Assembly (NCBI GenBank): GCA_021297975.1
Contig: JAJTHO010000171.1
Span: 1-5,662 of the forward strand
Direction: 5' to 3'
DNA from: Alphaproteobacteria bacterium
Lineage (GTDB): Bacteria > Pseudomonadota > Alphaproteobacteria > JAJTHO01
DNA: 5,662 nucleotides
Shown: positions 1 to 5,662 of the stretch, piece after piece
Layout of the letters: each line of letters begins with the position of its first letter
Numbering within the stretch: position 1 is the stretch's first letter
Notes under the pieces: model-generated
Database searches by the model: none
Seen by the model: only the letters and a program-made list of their open reading frames with translations
What the model was told of the DNA's origin: nothing
Made by a program: the position numbers and the translations under genes

Positions 1-665
1 ATTTGTTAGGCGCGCTGCACGCGTTAATTGCCACCGACTTACGGGATAATCCGCCCCAAAAGGCCGAAATCATTTATTTGGGCGATTATATCGATCGCGG
101 CGCGGATAGCCAAAAAGTTATAGATCGGCTTATACACTTCAAAGAAACGTTCCCAGCGGTGAAGCCGATTTTCTTGAAAGGCAACCACGAAGACGCGATG
201 CTGAATTTCCTGCTTGATTATGCCATTGGCCGGGAATGGTTGATGTATGGCGGACAGGCTACGTTGTATAGTTACGGTGTGCCGCTGTATGATTTTCAAG
301 GCGCAACGCCAACTGTGCTGCAATCCTTACAAGAACAGCTGCGCGGGTTATTGCCGGCAAGCCATCTTGAATTCTTGCAGCGCCTGCCGCTGCACTATGA
401 GTCTGGGGATTATTTTTTTGCCCACGCGGGCGTTAACCCCCTGCTGCGGTTGGATGAGCAGCATCACGCTGATTTACTATGGATTCGCGATGATTTCCTG
501 CGCTCGTCAAAGAATTTCGGTAAAATTGTGGTGCATGGCCACACCATCAGCCGCACGCCGGAATTTAAGCACAACCGCATTGGTGTTGATACCGGGGCGT
601 ATGCAACGGGAACACTAACCGCTGTTGTGTTAGAAGGAACAACGCAGCGGGTGTTGCAAACCTGA
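1..665 (+). CDS. Metallophosphoesterase / PPP-family serine-threonine phosphatase, 5' partial
   Basis: This gene encodes a calcineurin-like phosphoesterase that hydrolyses phosphate esters with a two-metal centre, probably in the cytoplasm. The reading frame is open from the window edge and stops with TGA at 663-665. Numbering from the TTG at position 3, the visible motifs are GDYIDRG (27-33), GNHE (60-63), a metal-ligand histidine in AHAG (H141), HGHT (178-181), and a GVDTGA segment near the end. These are the ordered motifs of the PPP family. The first family motif, GDxHG, is absent and should lie just upstream, so the TTG is a codon inside the gene rather than the true start. The substrate cannot be read from sequence: bacterial relatives include protein phosphatases and ApaH-like diadenosine tetraphosphatases. 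It converges on holA with 9 bases between stop codons and is not part of that operon. Confidence 0.92.
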   Translation, partial: LLGALHALIATDLRDNPPQKAEIIYLGDYIDRGADSQKVIDRLIHFKETFPAVKPIFLKGNHEDAMLNFLLDYAIGREWLMYGGQATLYSYGVPLYDFQGATPTVLQSLQEQLRGLLPASHLEFLQRLPLHYESGDYFFAHAGVNPLLRLDEQHHADLLWIRDDFLRSSKNFGKIVVHGHTISRTPEFKHNRIGVDTGAYATGTLTAVVLEGTTQRVLQT

Positions 666-674
666 TTCCATCAG

Positions 675-1664
675 CTAAGGCGCGACGAGACGTTGCCAGC
701 GGCGCAGCGCGAGACCGCCATCCCGTTTTGCGAGCCGCTCTACATCGAGCAGACGCGCTATCCAGCGCTCTAACCCTTGGGTTGTAACAACTTGAAGCAC
801 GCGCAGGTATAGCGCCTCGCTTTTAAAAAATACTGGCGGGGTTAATTTAAACAGGGCTTGCTTGGCCGGTAGACCCGCATCCATATGCGCCCGCGCCGTA
901 TAAAGCCGCAGGATAAGCCGCAACACAAGTCGCACGCGGCCTATTAAATCCGCCTGCTTCACACTGGCAACCTCAACCGCCGCGAGCGCATCGCCATCGA
1001 GCCAGCGCAGCATCTCCTCTTCTTCCGCGTCCAGCGCCGCCTCTGGCAACACAGCGGCAATGTCCGCCAGCGTCACGGTTTCCGCTGGATGGATATAGAG
1101 CAGCAGTTTTTCCAGTGCGCGGCGGAGCAGCAGGCGGTCACCGCTGAGGCTGAGCGCGAGCGCCTCTAAAACGGGCGGCGGGGCGCTTACGCCCGCTGCG
1201 GTTAACGTTTCCCGCACAAGGCGCGCGGACTGCCCGGCCTCATCGGCATAACAGGCAAAAGCAACAAAGCTGTTGTCGCCCGCCTCAAACAGCGTTTTCA
1301 GGCTGGATTTACTGGTCAGCCCCTGTCCATACACCAAAAGCCGCGCTGAGGTTTGGGGGAAATCCGCCAGTTGCTCTTTCAACATTTTTGTTAGACTGTC
1401 CCCCGCATCGGGAATCAGCACGAGACGCTCGCCCCCCATCAGCGACACCGCGTGCAGCTCATACCCCAGTAAACCGGGGTCATCTTTTAGGCGTGCGAGG
1501 GGTAATTCTACGAGGGATAACGCATCCCCGCCCGTCCACGCCTTGATAAGCGCCGCGCCGCGTTCTTTTATCAGCCCCGGCTCATGCCCAAACAGCAACA
1601 CCGCACGCCAGTTTGGCGGCGGCGCGGCGCAGAGTTTATCGGCGTCTTGAGCGTTACCCTTCAA
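675..1664 (-). CDS. holA: DNA polymerase III subunit delta
   Basis: HolA is the delta subunit of the clamp loader; in characterised bacteria it opens the beta sliding clamp so that it can be placed on DNA. The 329-residue product has the usual family length. An N-terminal segment RAVLLFGHEPGLIKER (about 20-35) matches the start of the AAA+-like fold, and GDRLLLRRALEKLLLY (about 175-190) is the conserved helical motif of the family. The C-terminal third is helical and rich in Leu and Arg, as expected for the collar domain. No functional Walker motif is visible, which is normal for delta. The chosen start is TTG at 1664-1662, because it shares bases with the lptE stop (TTGA) and gives an N-terminus of typical length. 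No good Shine-Dalgarno precedes it, so translation is probably coupled to lptE. It is the last gene of the minus-strand cluster. Delta is poorly conserved overall, so the call rests on pattern plus context. Confidence 0.92.
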   Translation of the reverse strand: MKGNAQDADKLCAAPPPNWRAVLLFGHEPGLIKERGAALIKAWTGGDALSLVELPLARLKDDPGLLGYELHAVSLMGGERLVLIPDAGDSLTKMLKEQLADFPQTSARLLVYGQGLTSKSSLKTLFEAGDNSFVAFACYADEAGQSARLVRETLTAAGVSAPPPVLEALALSLSGDRLLLRRALEKLLLYIHPAETVTLADIAAVLPEAALDAEEEEMLRWLDGDALAAVEVASVKQADLIGRVRLVLRLILRLYTARAHMDAGLPAKQALFKLTPPVFFKSEALYLRVLQVVTTQGLERWIARLLDVERLAKRDGGLALRRWQRLVAP

Positions 1665-2152
1665 GGGCGCGCCGCAGCGAGTTTGGGTAATTGCAAGCGG
1701 ACGGTTTGATCGATGATAACCGCCAACTCTTGTAGGGTTTTTTCGCGAGCATCCTGTTCGGCAACAAGGTTGCCGTAGTCGCTTATTACAACCGTATAGC
1801 CGCTTTGGCTGCGTGCTTGGTCTTTATAGACGGTTTTATTGGTTTTCTGATCCACCACGCGGTAAGTGGCAATCAGACTAAGGCGGACATAGCTTGTGGT
1901 TGAATCTTTTTGAATCCCTAAATATTGCAGGTTTTCTTCCAAGGTTACGTCCAAGCGGTAATCACCGCTTTGGCTGCGCCCTAGACGCTGTTCCAGCGCC
2001 TCACGCAGGATTTGCCCGGAACGATCGGCAATGGTGCTTACGGTTAGACTGGGTAGCGGCGCGGCGTTTTGCGCCGTTGATGGCGCGTACATGGGTTGAA
2101 AACCGCAGCCGGATAGCATCGCGCTTAATACAAGAAATCTAGCCCACCACAT
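1661..2152 (-). CDS. lptE: LPS-assembly lipoprotein LptE
   Basis: LptE is an outer-membrane lipoprotein that plugs the LptD barrel and helps insert lipopolysaccharide into the outer leaflet. The 163-residue product begins with a short signal peptide: Arg5, a hydrophobic stretch 6-13, then the lipobox LSGC with the lipidated Cys16. It is followed by GFQPMY, the signature seen after the lipobox in LptE proteins. The mature part has alternating beta-like segments, for example YRLDVTLEE and SYVRLSLIATYRV, then a C-terminal helix that ends in LQLPKL. Residue +2 after Cys is Gly, so there is no Asp retention signal of the E. coli type. The ATG at 2152 is the only sensible start: no upstream in-frame start is close, and a GGGA-type Shine-Dalgarno lies about 10 bases upstream inside leuS. 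It overlaps leuS by 14 bases and holA by 4. Confidence 0.92.
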   Translation of the reverse strand: MWWARFLVLSAMLSGCGFQPMYAPSTAQNAAPLPSLTVSTIADRSGQILREALEQRLGRSQSGDYRLDVTLEENLQYLGIQKDSTTSYVRLSLIATYRVVDQKTNKTVYKDQARSQSGYTVVISDYGNLVAEQDAREKTLQELAVIIDQTVRLQLPKLAAARP

Positions 2153-4718
2153 TGATAATCTTTCCCGGTATGATGATGATTTTTTTATGCGTACGCCCTT
2201 CGAGAGCTTTGATCACATTCGGCAGGGCTAAAGCTAAGGCCTCTAACTCTTCTTTTGGGGTCGTTAGCTCTACATCCAGCGTGCCGCGCAGTTTCCCATT
2301 TACTTGCACAGCGAGGGTTGCCCGCGTTTTAACCAAACGCGCGGGATCAAAGGCCGGCCAGCCCGCGGCCTCAATAAAGCCCTGATGTCCTAAAGCTTCC
2401 CAGAGTTCCTCGGCCAGATGCGGCATTAAAGGCGCAATCAGGCGGGTGTAGGTCTCGACACACCAGCGGCGCAGAGAGGGATCCAGCGCCGCGCCGGCAT
2501 CTTCGAGCGCGTTGGAATAGGTGCGGAGGCGCGCAATCGCCCGGTTCAGCGCCGCCGCCTCGAAATCTTCCGTAACACCTGCGATTGTTTCATGGGCGAG
2601 GCGATACAGCGCCTCATGCTGGGCGAGTGCGTCTGCTGTGGGCGGGGTGCCGAGCGGCGCCAGATCTGGAATCGCGTTCATCACCAGACGCCAAACACGG
2701 TTTACATAGCGCCACGCGCCGTCTATCCCCTCTTCCGTCCATTCAATATCCCGCTCGGGCGGGCTATCGGACAGCATAAACAGCCGCGCCGTATCCGCGC
2801 CGTAGGTATCAAGAATGTAGGCCGGATCGACGACATTCTTAAGGCTTTTGCTCATTTTTTCAGAGCGTCCCACCATAACCGGCGCGCCGGTTTTAATCTC
2901 GACAGTCTGTTTATCCTGACGCGTTGTCTCGGATGGGAAGAGCCATTCCCCCGCCGCGCTTTTATAGGTTGCATGGCAGACCATGCCTTGGGTGAGCAGC
3001 CGTTCAAACGGCTCATTAAGATTCCAATAGCCGCAATCGCGCAGCGCCTTGGTGAAAAACCGTGCATACAGCAAATGCAGCACCGCGTGCTCTACGCCGC
3101 CAATGTAATGCTTTACTGGCAGCCATTCAGCGGCTTGCTCCTTGGTGAACGGCTGTTTGTCATCATTTGGGGCGAGAAAACGGCCAAAATACCAGCTGGA
3201 TTCAAAAAAGGTGTCAAAGGTATCGGTTTCGCGTTTGGCGGGTTTACCGCAGGTGGGGCACGGCACATCTGCCCAGTTGGGGTGGCGCGCCAGCGGGTTG
3301 CCCGGCTGGCTGAAATCGACATCAGCGGGCAATGTGACGGGGAGTTCCGCGCGCGGAACTGGCACCACGCCGCAACTATCGCAATGAATCACCGGAATCG
3401 GGCAGCCCCAGTAGCGTTGGCGCGAAACGCCCCAATCACGAATGCGCCAGGTGGTTTTACCCGTGCCGGAGTGCTGTTCTTCTAATTGGGCAATAGCGGC
3501 TTTTTTTGCCTCTATAACGCTAAGTCCATTGAGGAAAGCGGAGTTATACAGCGTGCCGTCATCCGTATAGGCGGTGTCTTGAATGGCAAAGCTTGCGGCG
3601 TCTGCACCGCTTGGCAACACCACCGGGGTTACGGGCAGGCCATACGCGCGGGCGAAATCTAAATCGCGCTGGTCATGCGCCGGGCAGCCAAACAGTGCGC
3701 CGCTGCCATAATCCATCAGCACAAAATTGGCGATATACACCGGCAGCGTTACAGCGGCATCAAAGGGATGCTGGACACTGTAGGGCGTTTTGATGCCTTT
3801 CTTTTCCATGGTTTCCAGCACAGCTTCGGAAGTACCGGTTTGTTGGCATTCAGCGCAAAAGCCGGCAATGGCGGGGTCATGCTGTGCGGCTTGTTGGGCA
3901 AGCGGGTGATCGGCGGCTATAGCGAGGAAACTTGCGCCAAACAGCGTATCCGGGCGGGTGGTATAGACGTCTAGGGTTTCAGCGCTGTGGCTTAGGGCAA
4001 AACGCACCGTCGCGCCCATGGATTTTCCCAGCCAGCGCGCCTGCATCGTGCGCACCTTTTCCGGCCAGCCGGTTAGTGTATCCAGCCCCGTGAGCAGCTC
4101 GTCTGCATAATGGGTAATCTTCAAGAACCATTGCGACAGCTTGCGCCGCTCAACCAAAGCGCCCGAACGCCATCCGCGCCCGTCTATCACCTGTTCATTG
4201 GCCAGAACCGTGTTTTCCACTGGATCCCAATTGACCGAGGCTTCTTTACGATACGCCAGCCCCTTTTCCAGAAAATCCAGAAACATGGCCTGTTCGTGCT
4301 GGTAATAGTCGGGGCGGCAGGTGGCGATTTCCCGCGACCAGTCATACGAGAAGCCGATGCTTTGCAGCTGGGCGCGCATACTGGCGATGTTCTGTTCTGT
4401 CCAGGCCGCCGGGTGCACCTTGTTTTTTATCGCCGCGTTCTCGGCTGGCAGGCCAAATGCATCCCAACCCATGGGGTGCAGCACATCAAAGCCCTGTGCC
4501 CGTTTAAAACGCGCCAGCGTGTCGCCAATGCCATAGTTGCGCACATGGCCGATATGGATATTGCCCGATGGATAGGGAAACATCTCTAGAATATAATACG
4601 GCTTCTTTGCATCTTTTGTGGCGTTGTAAAGCCCAGCCTCTTCCCAGCGCGCCCGCCACTTATTTTCCGCCGCGCGGACGGCGTAGCGCCGTTCGGATGT
4701 TGTGCTGCTGGCGCTCAT
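2139..4718 (-). CDS. leuS: Leucyl-tRNA synthetase
   Basis: LeuRS charges tRNA-Leu with leucine in the cytoplasm. The 859-residue length is typical of the bacterial enzyme. Class I signatures are intact: HIGH at 55-58 and KMSKS at 621-625. The CP1 editing domain carries the threonine-rich motif TTRPDT (253-258), which clears mischarged amino acids. A four-cysteine zinc site is visible as C446-x2-C449 and C487-x2-C490. The catalytic-core segment GGVEHAVLHLLYARFF, the anticodon-binding helical domain and a small C-terminal domain ending in KIINVVG follow in the expected order. No motif is missing and no frameshift is seen. The ATG at 4718 lies 3 bases after the upstream lipoprotein stop. Only a weak GGGGA sits about 13 bases upstream, which suggests coupled re-initiation. 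There is no room for a leader or T-box directly upstream, so any control must act at the promoter of the whole cluster. Confidence 0.99.
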   Translation of the reverse strand: MSASSTTSERRYAVRAAENKWRARWEEAGLYNATKDAKKPYYILEMFPYPSGNIHIGHVRNYGIGDTLARFKRAQGFDVLHPMGWDAFGLPAENAAIKNKVHPAAWTEQNIASMRAQLQSIGFSYDWSREIATCRPDYYQHEQAMFLDFLEKGLAYRKEASVNWDPVENTVLANEQVIDGRGWRSGALVERRKLSQWFLKITHYADELLTGLDTLTGWPEKVRTMQARWLGKSMGATVRFALSHSAETLDVYTTRPDTLFGASFLAIAADHPLAQQAAQHDPAIAGFCAECQQTGTSEAVLETMEKKGIKTPYSVQHPFDAAVTLPVYIANFVLMDYGSGALFGCPAHDQRDLDFARAYGLPVTPVVLPSGADAASFAIQDTAYTDDGTLYNSAFLNGLSVIEAKKAAIAQLEEQHSGTGKTTWRIRDWGVSRQRYWGCPIPVIHCDSCGVVPVPRAELPVTLPADVDFSQPGNPLARHPNWADVPCPTCGKPAKRETDTFDTFFESSWYFGRFLAPNDDKQPFTKEQAAEWLPVKHYIGGVEHAVLHLLYARFFTKALRDCGYWNLNEPFERLLTQGMVCHATYKSAAGEWLFPSETTRQDKQTVEIKTGAPVMVGRSEKMSKSLKNVVDPAYILDTYGADTARLFMLSDSPPERDIEWTEEGIDGAWRYVNRVWRLVMNAIPDLAPLGTPPTADALAQHEALYRLAHETIAGVTEDFEAAALNRAIARLRTYSNALEDAGAALDPSLRRWCVETYTRLIAPLMPHLAEELWEALGHQGFIEAAGWPAFDPARLVKTRATLAVQVNGKLRGTLDVELTTPKEELEALALALPNVIKALEGRTHKKIIIIPGKIINVVG

Positions 4719-4721
4719 AGT

Positions 4722-5300
4722 TTACGAGGCGTCCCCGGTTGATTCTATGCGCAGCTGCCGCGCGCGGGTTAGAATCGCATCTTCCATTTTTCTGGCTGTC
4801 TGGGCATCCGTTGCGGCATCGCGCCACTCGTTACCCTCACGCACCTGCCGGAATACGCTAACCTTCAAACCATCGGCGCGCAGTTGCTTGTCTTGGATAA
4901 AGACGGATATCTTAAACCGCTCCTCTGGGGTTTCCTTTGGGGAATACCAATCCGTTAAGATAACCCCGCCAAAAGGATCCGCCGAGGCCAGTGGCATGAA
5001 ATTCACCGTATCCAAGGACGCACGCCACAAAAAAGCATTAACGCCAATTCCCGAACCGCCGCCGCCTTCACCGCCACGATTTTTCTTGCTGCCGCCGAAG
5101 AGCACGACGCCATCTTCACCGCTCACCCTGCCATAGCGGTATTCTTTGGTGTCCTCTTGCGGGAAAGTTTGCTCCCCTTCGGGAAGGCTGCTGCACCCCG
5201 TTAAAAACCCGCCAAGGACAATAACGCCCAGAAAAAGAAAGAGTTTATGTTCTCTAGGTTCGATCGAGGCACGGATGTGCGCCCAAGTAATGCGCGGCAT
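4722..5300 (-). CDS. DUF3576-type lipoprotein of unknown function
   Basis: This is a 192-residue predicted lipoprotein matching the DUF3576 family, known mainly from alphaproteobacteria and of unknown function. A 19-residue charged N-terminal region precedes a hydrophobic segment (about 20-34) and the lipobox LTGC, with lipidated Cys36. A glycine-rich linker (about 76-84) leads to the conserved core: IGVNAFLWRASLDT (85-98), then FMPLASADPFGG (101-112) and TDWYS (116-120). The C-terminal part mixes strands and helices (RFKISVFIQD, then ARKMEDAILTRARQLR). Residue +2 after Cys is Ser, so outer-membrane sorting is plausible. The ATG at 5300 is preceded by AAGGAG with 5 bases of spacing, and no alternative start lies between it and the signal helix. 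It is the first gene of the leuS-lptE-holA cluster. A role in envelope homeostasis is inference from its lipidation and its neighbour lptE. Confidence 0.9.
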   Translation of the reverse strand: MPRITWAHIRASIEPREHKLFLFLGVIVLGGFLTGCSSLPEGEQTFPQEDTKEYRYGRVSGEDGVVLFGGSKKNRGGEGGGGSGIGVNAFLWRASLDTVNFMPLASADPFGGVILTDWYSPKETPEERFKISVFIQDKQLRADGLKVSVFRQVREGNEWRDAATDAQTARKMEDAILTRARQLRIESTGDAS

Positions 5301-5305
5301 AGACG

Positions 5306-5311
5306 CTCCTT
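5306..5311 (-). promoter_or_regulatory. Shine-Dalgarno of the DUF3576 lipoprotein gene
   Basis: AAGGAG lies 5 bases before the ATG at 5300. It is the only strong ribosome-binding site in the cluster and supports this start over any shorter form, which matters because the resulting signal peptide has a long charged N-terminal region. The three downstream genes have weak or no such sites and probably depend on coupled translation. Confidence 0.82.
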
Positions 5312-5322
5312 AAAACTGAAGC

Positions 5323-5351
5323 ACCCTATGCCGGCAAAACGAAAAGGGCAA
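5323..5351 (-). promoter_or_regulatory. Possible sigma-70-like promoter for the DUF3576-leuS cluster
   Basis: On the minus strand TTGCCC (5351-5346) and TAGGGT (5328-5323) are spaced by 17 bases. The -35 matches 4 of 6 and the -10 matches 3 of 6 of the sigma-70 consensus, keeping the key A2 and T6 of the -10. The -35 element sits in the 3' arm of the porin terminator. It would give a 5' leader of roughly 15 bases before the ATG at 5300. The match is weak; its support comes mostly from the fact that the cluster needs a promoter and only about 45 bases lie between the terminator stem and the ATG. Confidence 0.3.
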
Positions 5352-5369
5352 CAGCCAAGCTGTTGCCCT
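5336..5369 (-). terminator. Rho-independent terminator of the porin gene
   Basis: A perfect 11-bp stem is formed by AGGGCAACAGC (5345-5355) and GCTGTTGCCCT (5359-5369) around a 3-base loop. Read on the minus strand, the stem is followed by TTTCGTTTTG, a U-rich tail. On the plus strand no T-run follows, so the terminator acts on the porin transcript only. It separates the porin from the lipoprotein-leuS-lptE-holA cluster. Its strength fits a highly expressed porin mRNA. Confidence 0.9.
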
Positions 5370-5385
5370 CAACGAAGTCATTAAA

Positions 5386-5410
5386 TTCTAAAGAATAAAA
5401 ATTCTTAGAA
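5386..5410. repeat. AT-rich imperfect inverted repeat over the porin stop codon
   Basis: TTCTAAAGAAT (5386-5396) and ATTCTTAGAA (5401-5410) pair over 10 bp with one bulged A and a 4-base AAAA loop. The hairpin includes the porin TAA (5405-5407) and lies upstream of the GC-richer terminator on the minus-strand transcript. It is almost all A-T, so it is weak as RNA and may be a by-product of base composition. Confidence 0.4.
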
Positions 5411-5662
5411 CTCGAGTTTGCTACCAAGAATGATAACGGTACCATCGTTATCATCACGGGCAGTACCAACTGCTGTACCAGCATCGTTAGATGAAGTGGT
5501 GTACTCAAAGAAGCTGCCTTCTACGTAGGTGCTGAGGCCTGGGGCAACAACGTAGGTTACGCCAGCAGAGTAGAGGTTCAGTTCATTGTTGCGGGTTACG
5601 CTTTGCAGACCTTCGTTTTCAGCAAACAAAGCGTTTGTCCCAATGATGAAGGGGCCGGTTTG
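5405..5662 (-). CDS. Outer-membrane porin / beta-barrel protein, C-terminal fragment
   Basis: The last 85 codons of a gene that enters from the right edge of the window; it ends with TAA at 5407-5405. The fragment reads as amphipathic strands joined by polar loops: ELNLYSAGVTYVVAPG, LSTYVEGSFFEYTT, a Ser/Asn/Asp-rich loop, then GTVIILGSKLEF. The final strand ends in Phe, the usual recognition signal for the BAM machinery in outer-membrane barrels. The phrase GVTYVVAPGLSTYVEGSFFEY resembles the last strands of Gram-negative porins of the Porin_4/general-porin type. A TTG codon at 5629 is internal; the frame stays open to position 5662. Strong use of GGT, GTT, ACC and AAC codons, unlike holA, fits a highly expressed gene. 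A strong terminator follows 36 bases downstream, so it is transcribed separately from the leuS cluster. The substrate cannot be told from this part. Confidence 0.86.
   Translation of the reverse strand, partial: QTGPFIIGTNALFAENEGLQSVTRNNELNLYSAGVTYVVAPGLSTYVEGSFFEYTTSSNDAGTAVGTARDDNDGTVIILGSKLEF
5430..5454. repeat. Perfect inverted repeat within the porin 3' coding end
   Basis: ATGATAACG (5430-5438) and CGTTATCAT (5446-5454) form 9-bp arms around a 7-base loop. The repeat lies in codons for the DDNDGTVII segment just before the last beta strand. It may simply arise from repeated Asp, Asn, Val and Ile codons, or it may be an operator-like or mRNA-stabilising hairpin; nothing else in the sequence decides. 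Confidence 0.4.

Noticed and set aside
3..5. TTG as the start of the phosphatase.
   Set aside because: The essential GDxHG metal motif is missing and should lie just upstream, so the gene is cut by the window edge.
247..618. A 123-codon frame overlapping the phosphatase on the same strand.
   Set aside because: It is out of frame with a clear metallophosphoesterase and is rich in Cys and Ser in a pattern typical of a shifted frame.
662..674. CTGA/TCAG hairpin between the convergent stops as a bidirectional terminator.
   Set aside because: The stem is only 4 bp and there is no T-run on either strand.
2592..3485. A 297-codon open frame on the plus strand opposite leuS.
   Set aside because: It lies entirely antisense to a gene with intact LeuRS motifs, its product shows no recognisable domain, and it is in a position where codon structure of leuS keeps the opposite frame open. 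Treated as a shadow.
4110..4589. A 159-codon open frame on the plus strand opposite the leuS catalytic region.
   Set aside because: It is antisense to the HIGH-containing part of LeuRS; no ribosome site or recognisable domain supports it.
4702..5136. A 144-codon frame on the plus strand opposite the DUF3576 gene, with a Pro-rich C-terminus.
   Set aside because: The Pro run is the reverse strand of the glycine-rich linker of the lipoprotein; there is no independent support.
5326..5508. A 60-codon minus-strand frame spanning the porin end and the terminator.
   Set aside because: It overlaps the porin in another frame and runs through the terminator hairpin; no ribosome site or domain supports it.

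Overview
The window looks like an ordinary stretch of an alphaproteobacterial chromosome. The main pointer is the gene order DUF3576-type lipoprotein, leuS, lptE, holA, an arrangement I recall as common in alphaproteobacteria. Two predicted envelope lipoproteins, an LPS-export component and the C-terminus of an outer-membrane porin ending in phenylalanine show a Gram-negative envelope. I cannot place the organism below class level from this sequence; an order near Rhodospirillales or a related lineage is only a guess.

Layout, left to right. (1) Positions 1-665, plus strand: a PPP-type metallophosphoesterase whose N-terminus, including the first metal-binding motif, lies outside the window. 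(2) Positions 675-5300, minus strand: a tightly packed cluster read from right to left. It starts with a DUF3576-type lipoprotein (5300-4722), followed after 3 bases by leuS (4718-2139), which overlaps lptE (2152-1661) by 14 bases, which overlaps holA (1664-675) by 4 bases. The packing implies one transcript with translational coupling. The phosphatase and holA converge with only 9 bases between their stop codons. (3) Positions 5301-5404: a short intergenic region with a strong rho-independent terminator for the porin, a possible weak promoter overlapping that terminator, and a clear Shine-Dalgarno for the DUF3576 gene. (4) Positions 5405-5662, minus strand: the last 85 codons of a porin-like beta-barrel gene.

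The cluster mixes translation (LeuRS), replication (DNA polymerase III delta subunit) and envelope biogenesis (LptE and an uncharacterised lipoprotein). The products do not form one pathway; the grouping looks like a conserved housekeeping operon with shared growth-linked expression. I found no mobile element, CRISPR array, tRNA, rRNA, riboswitch or defence-like system. No gap between genes exceeds about 100 bases, so little unexplained sequence remains. I do not see evidence of a previously undescribed system; the least understood element is the DUF3576-type lipoprotein.
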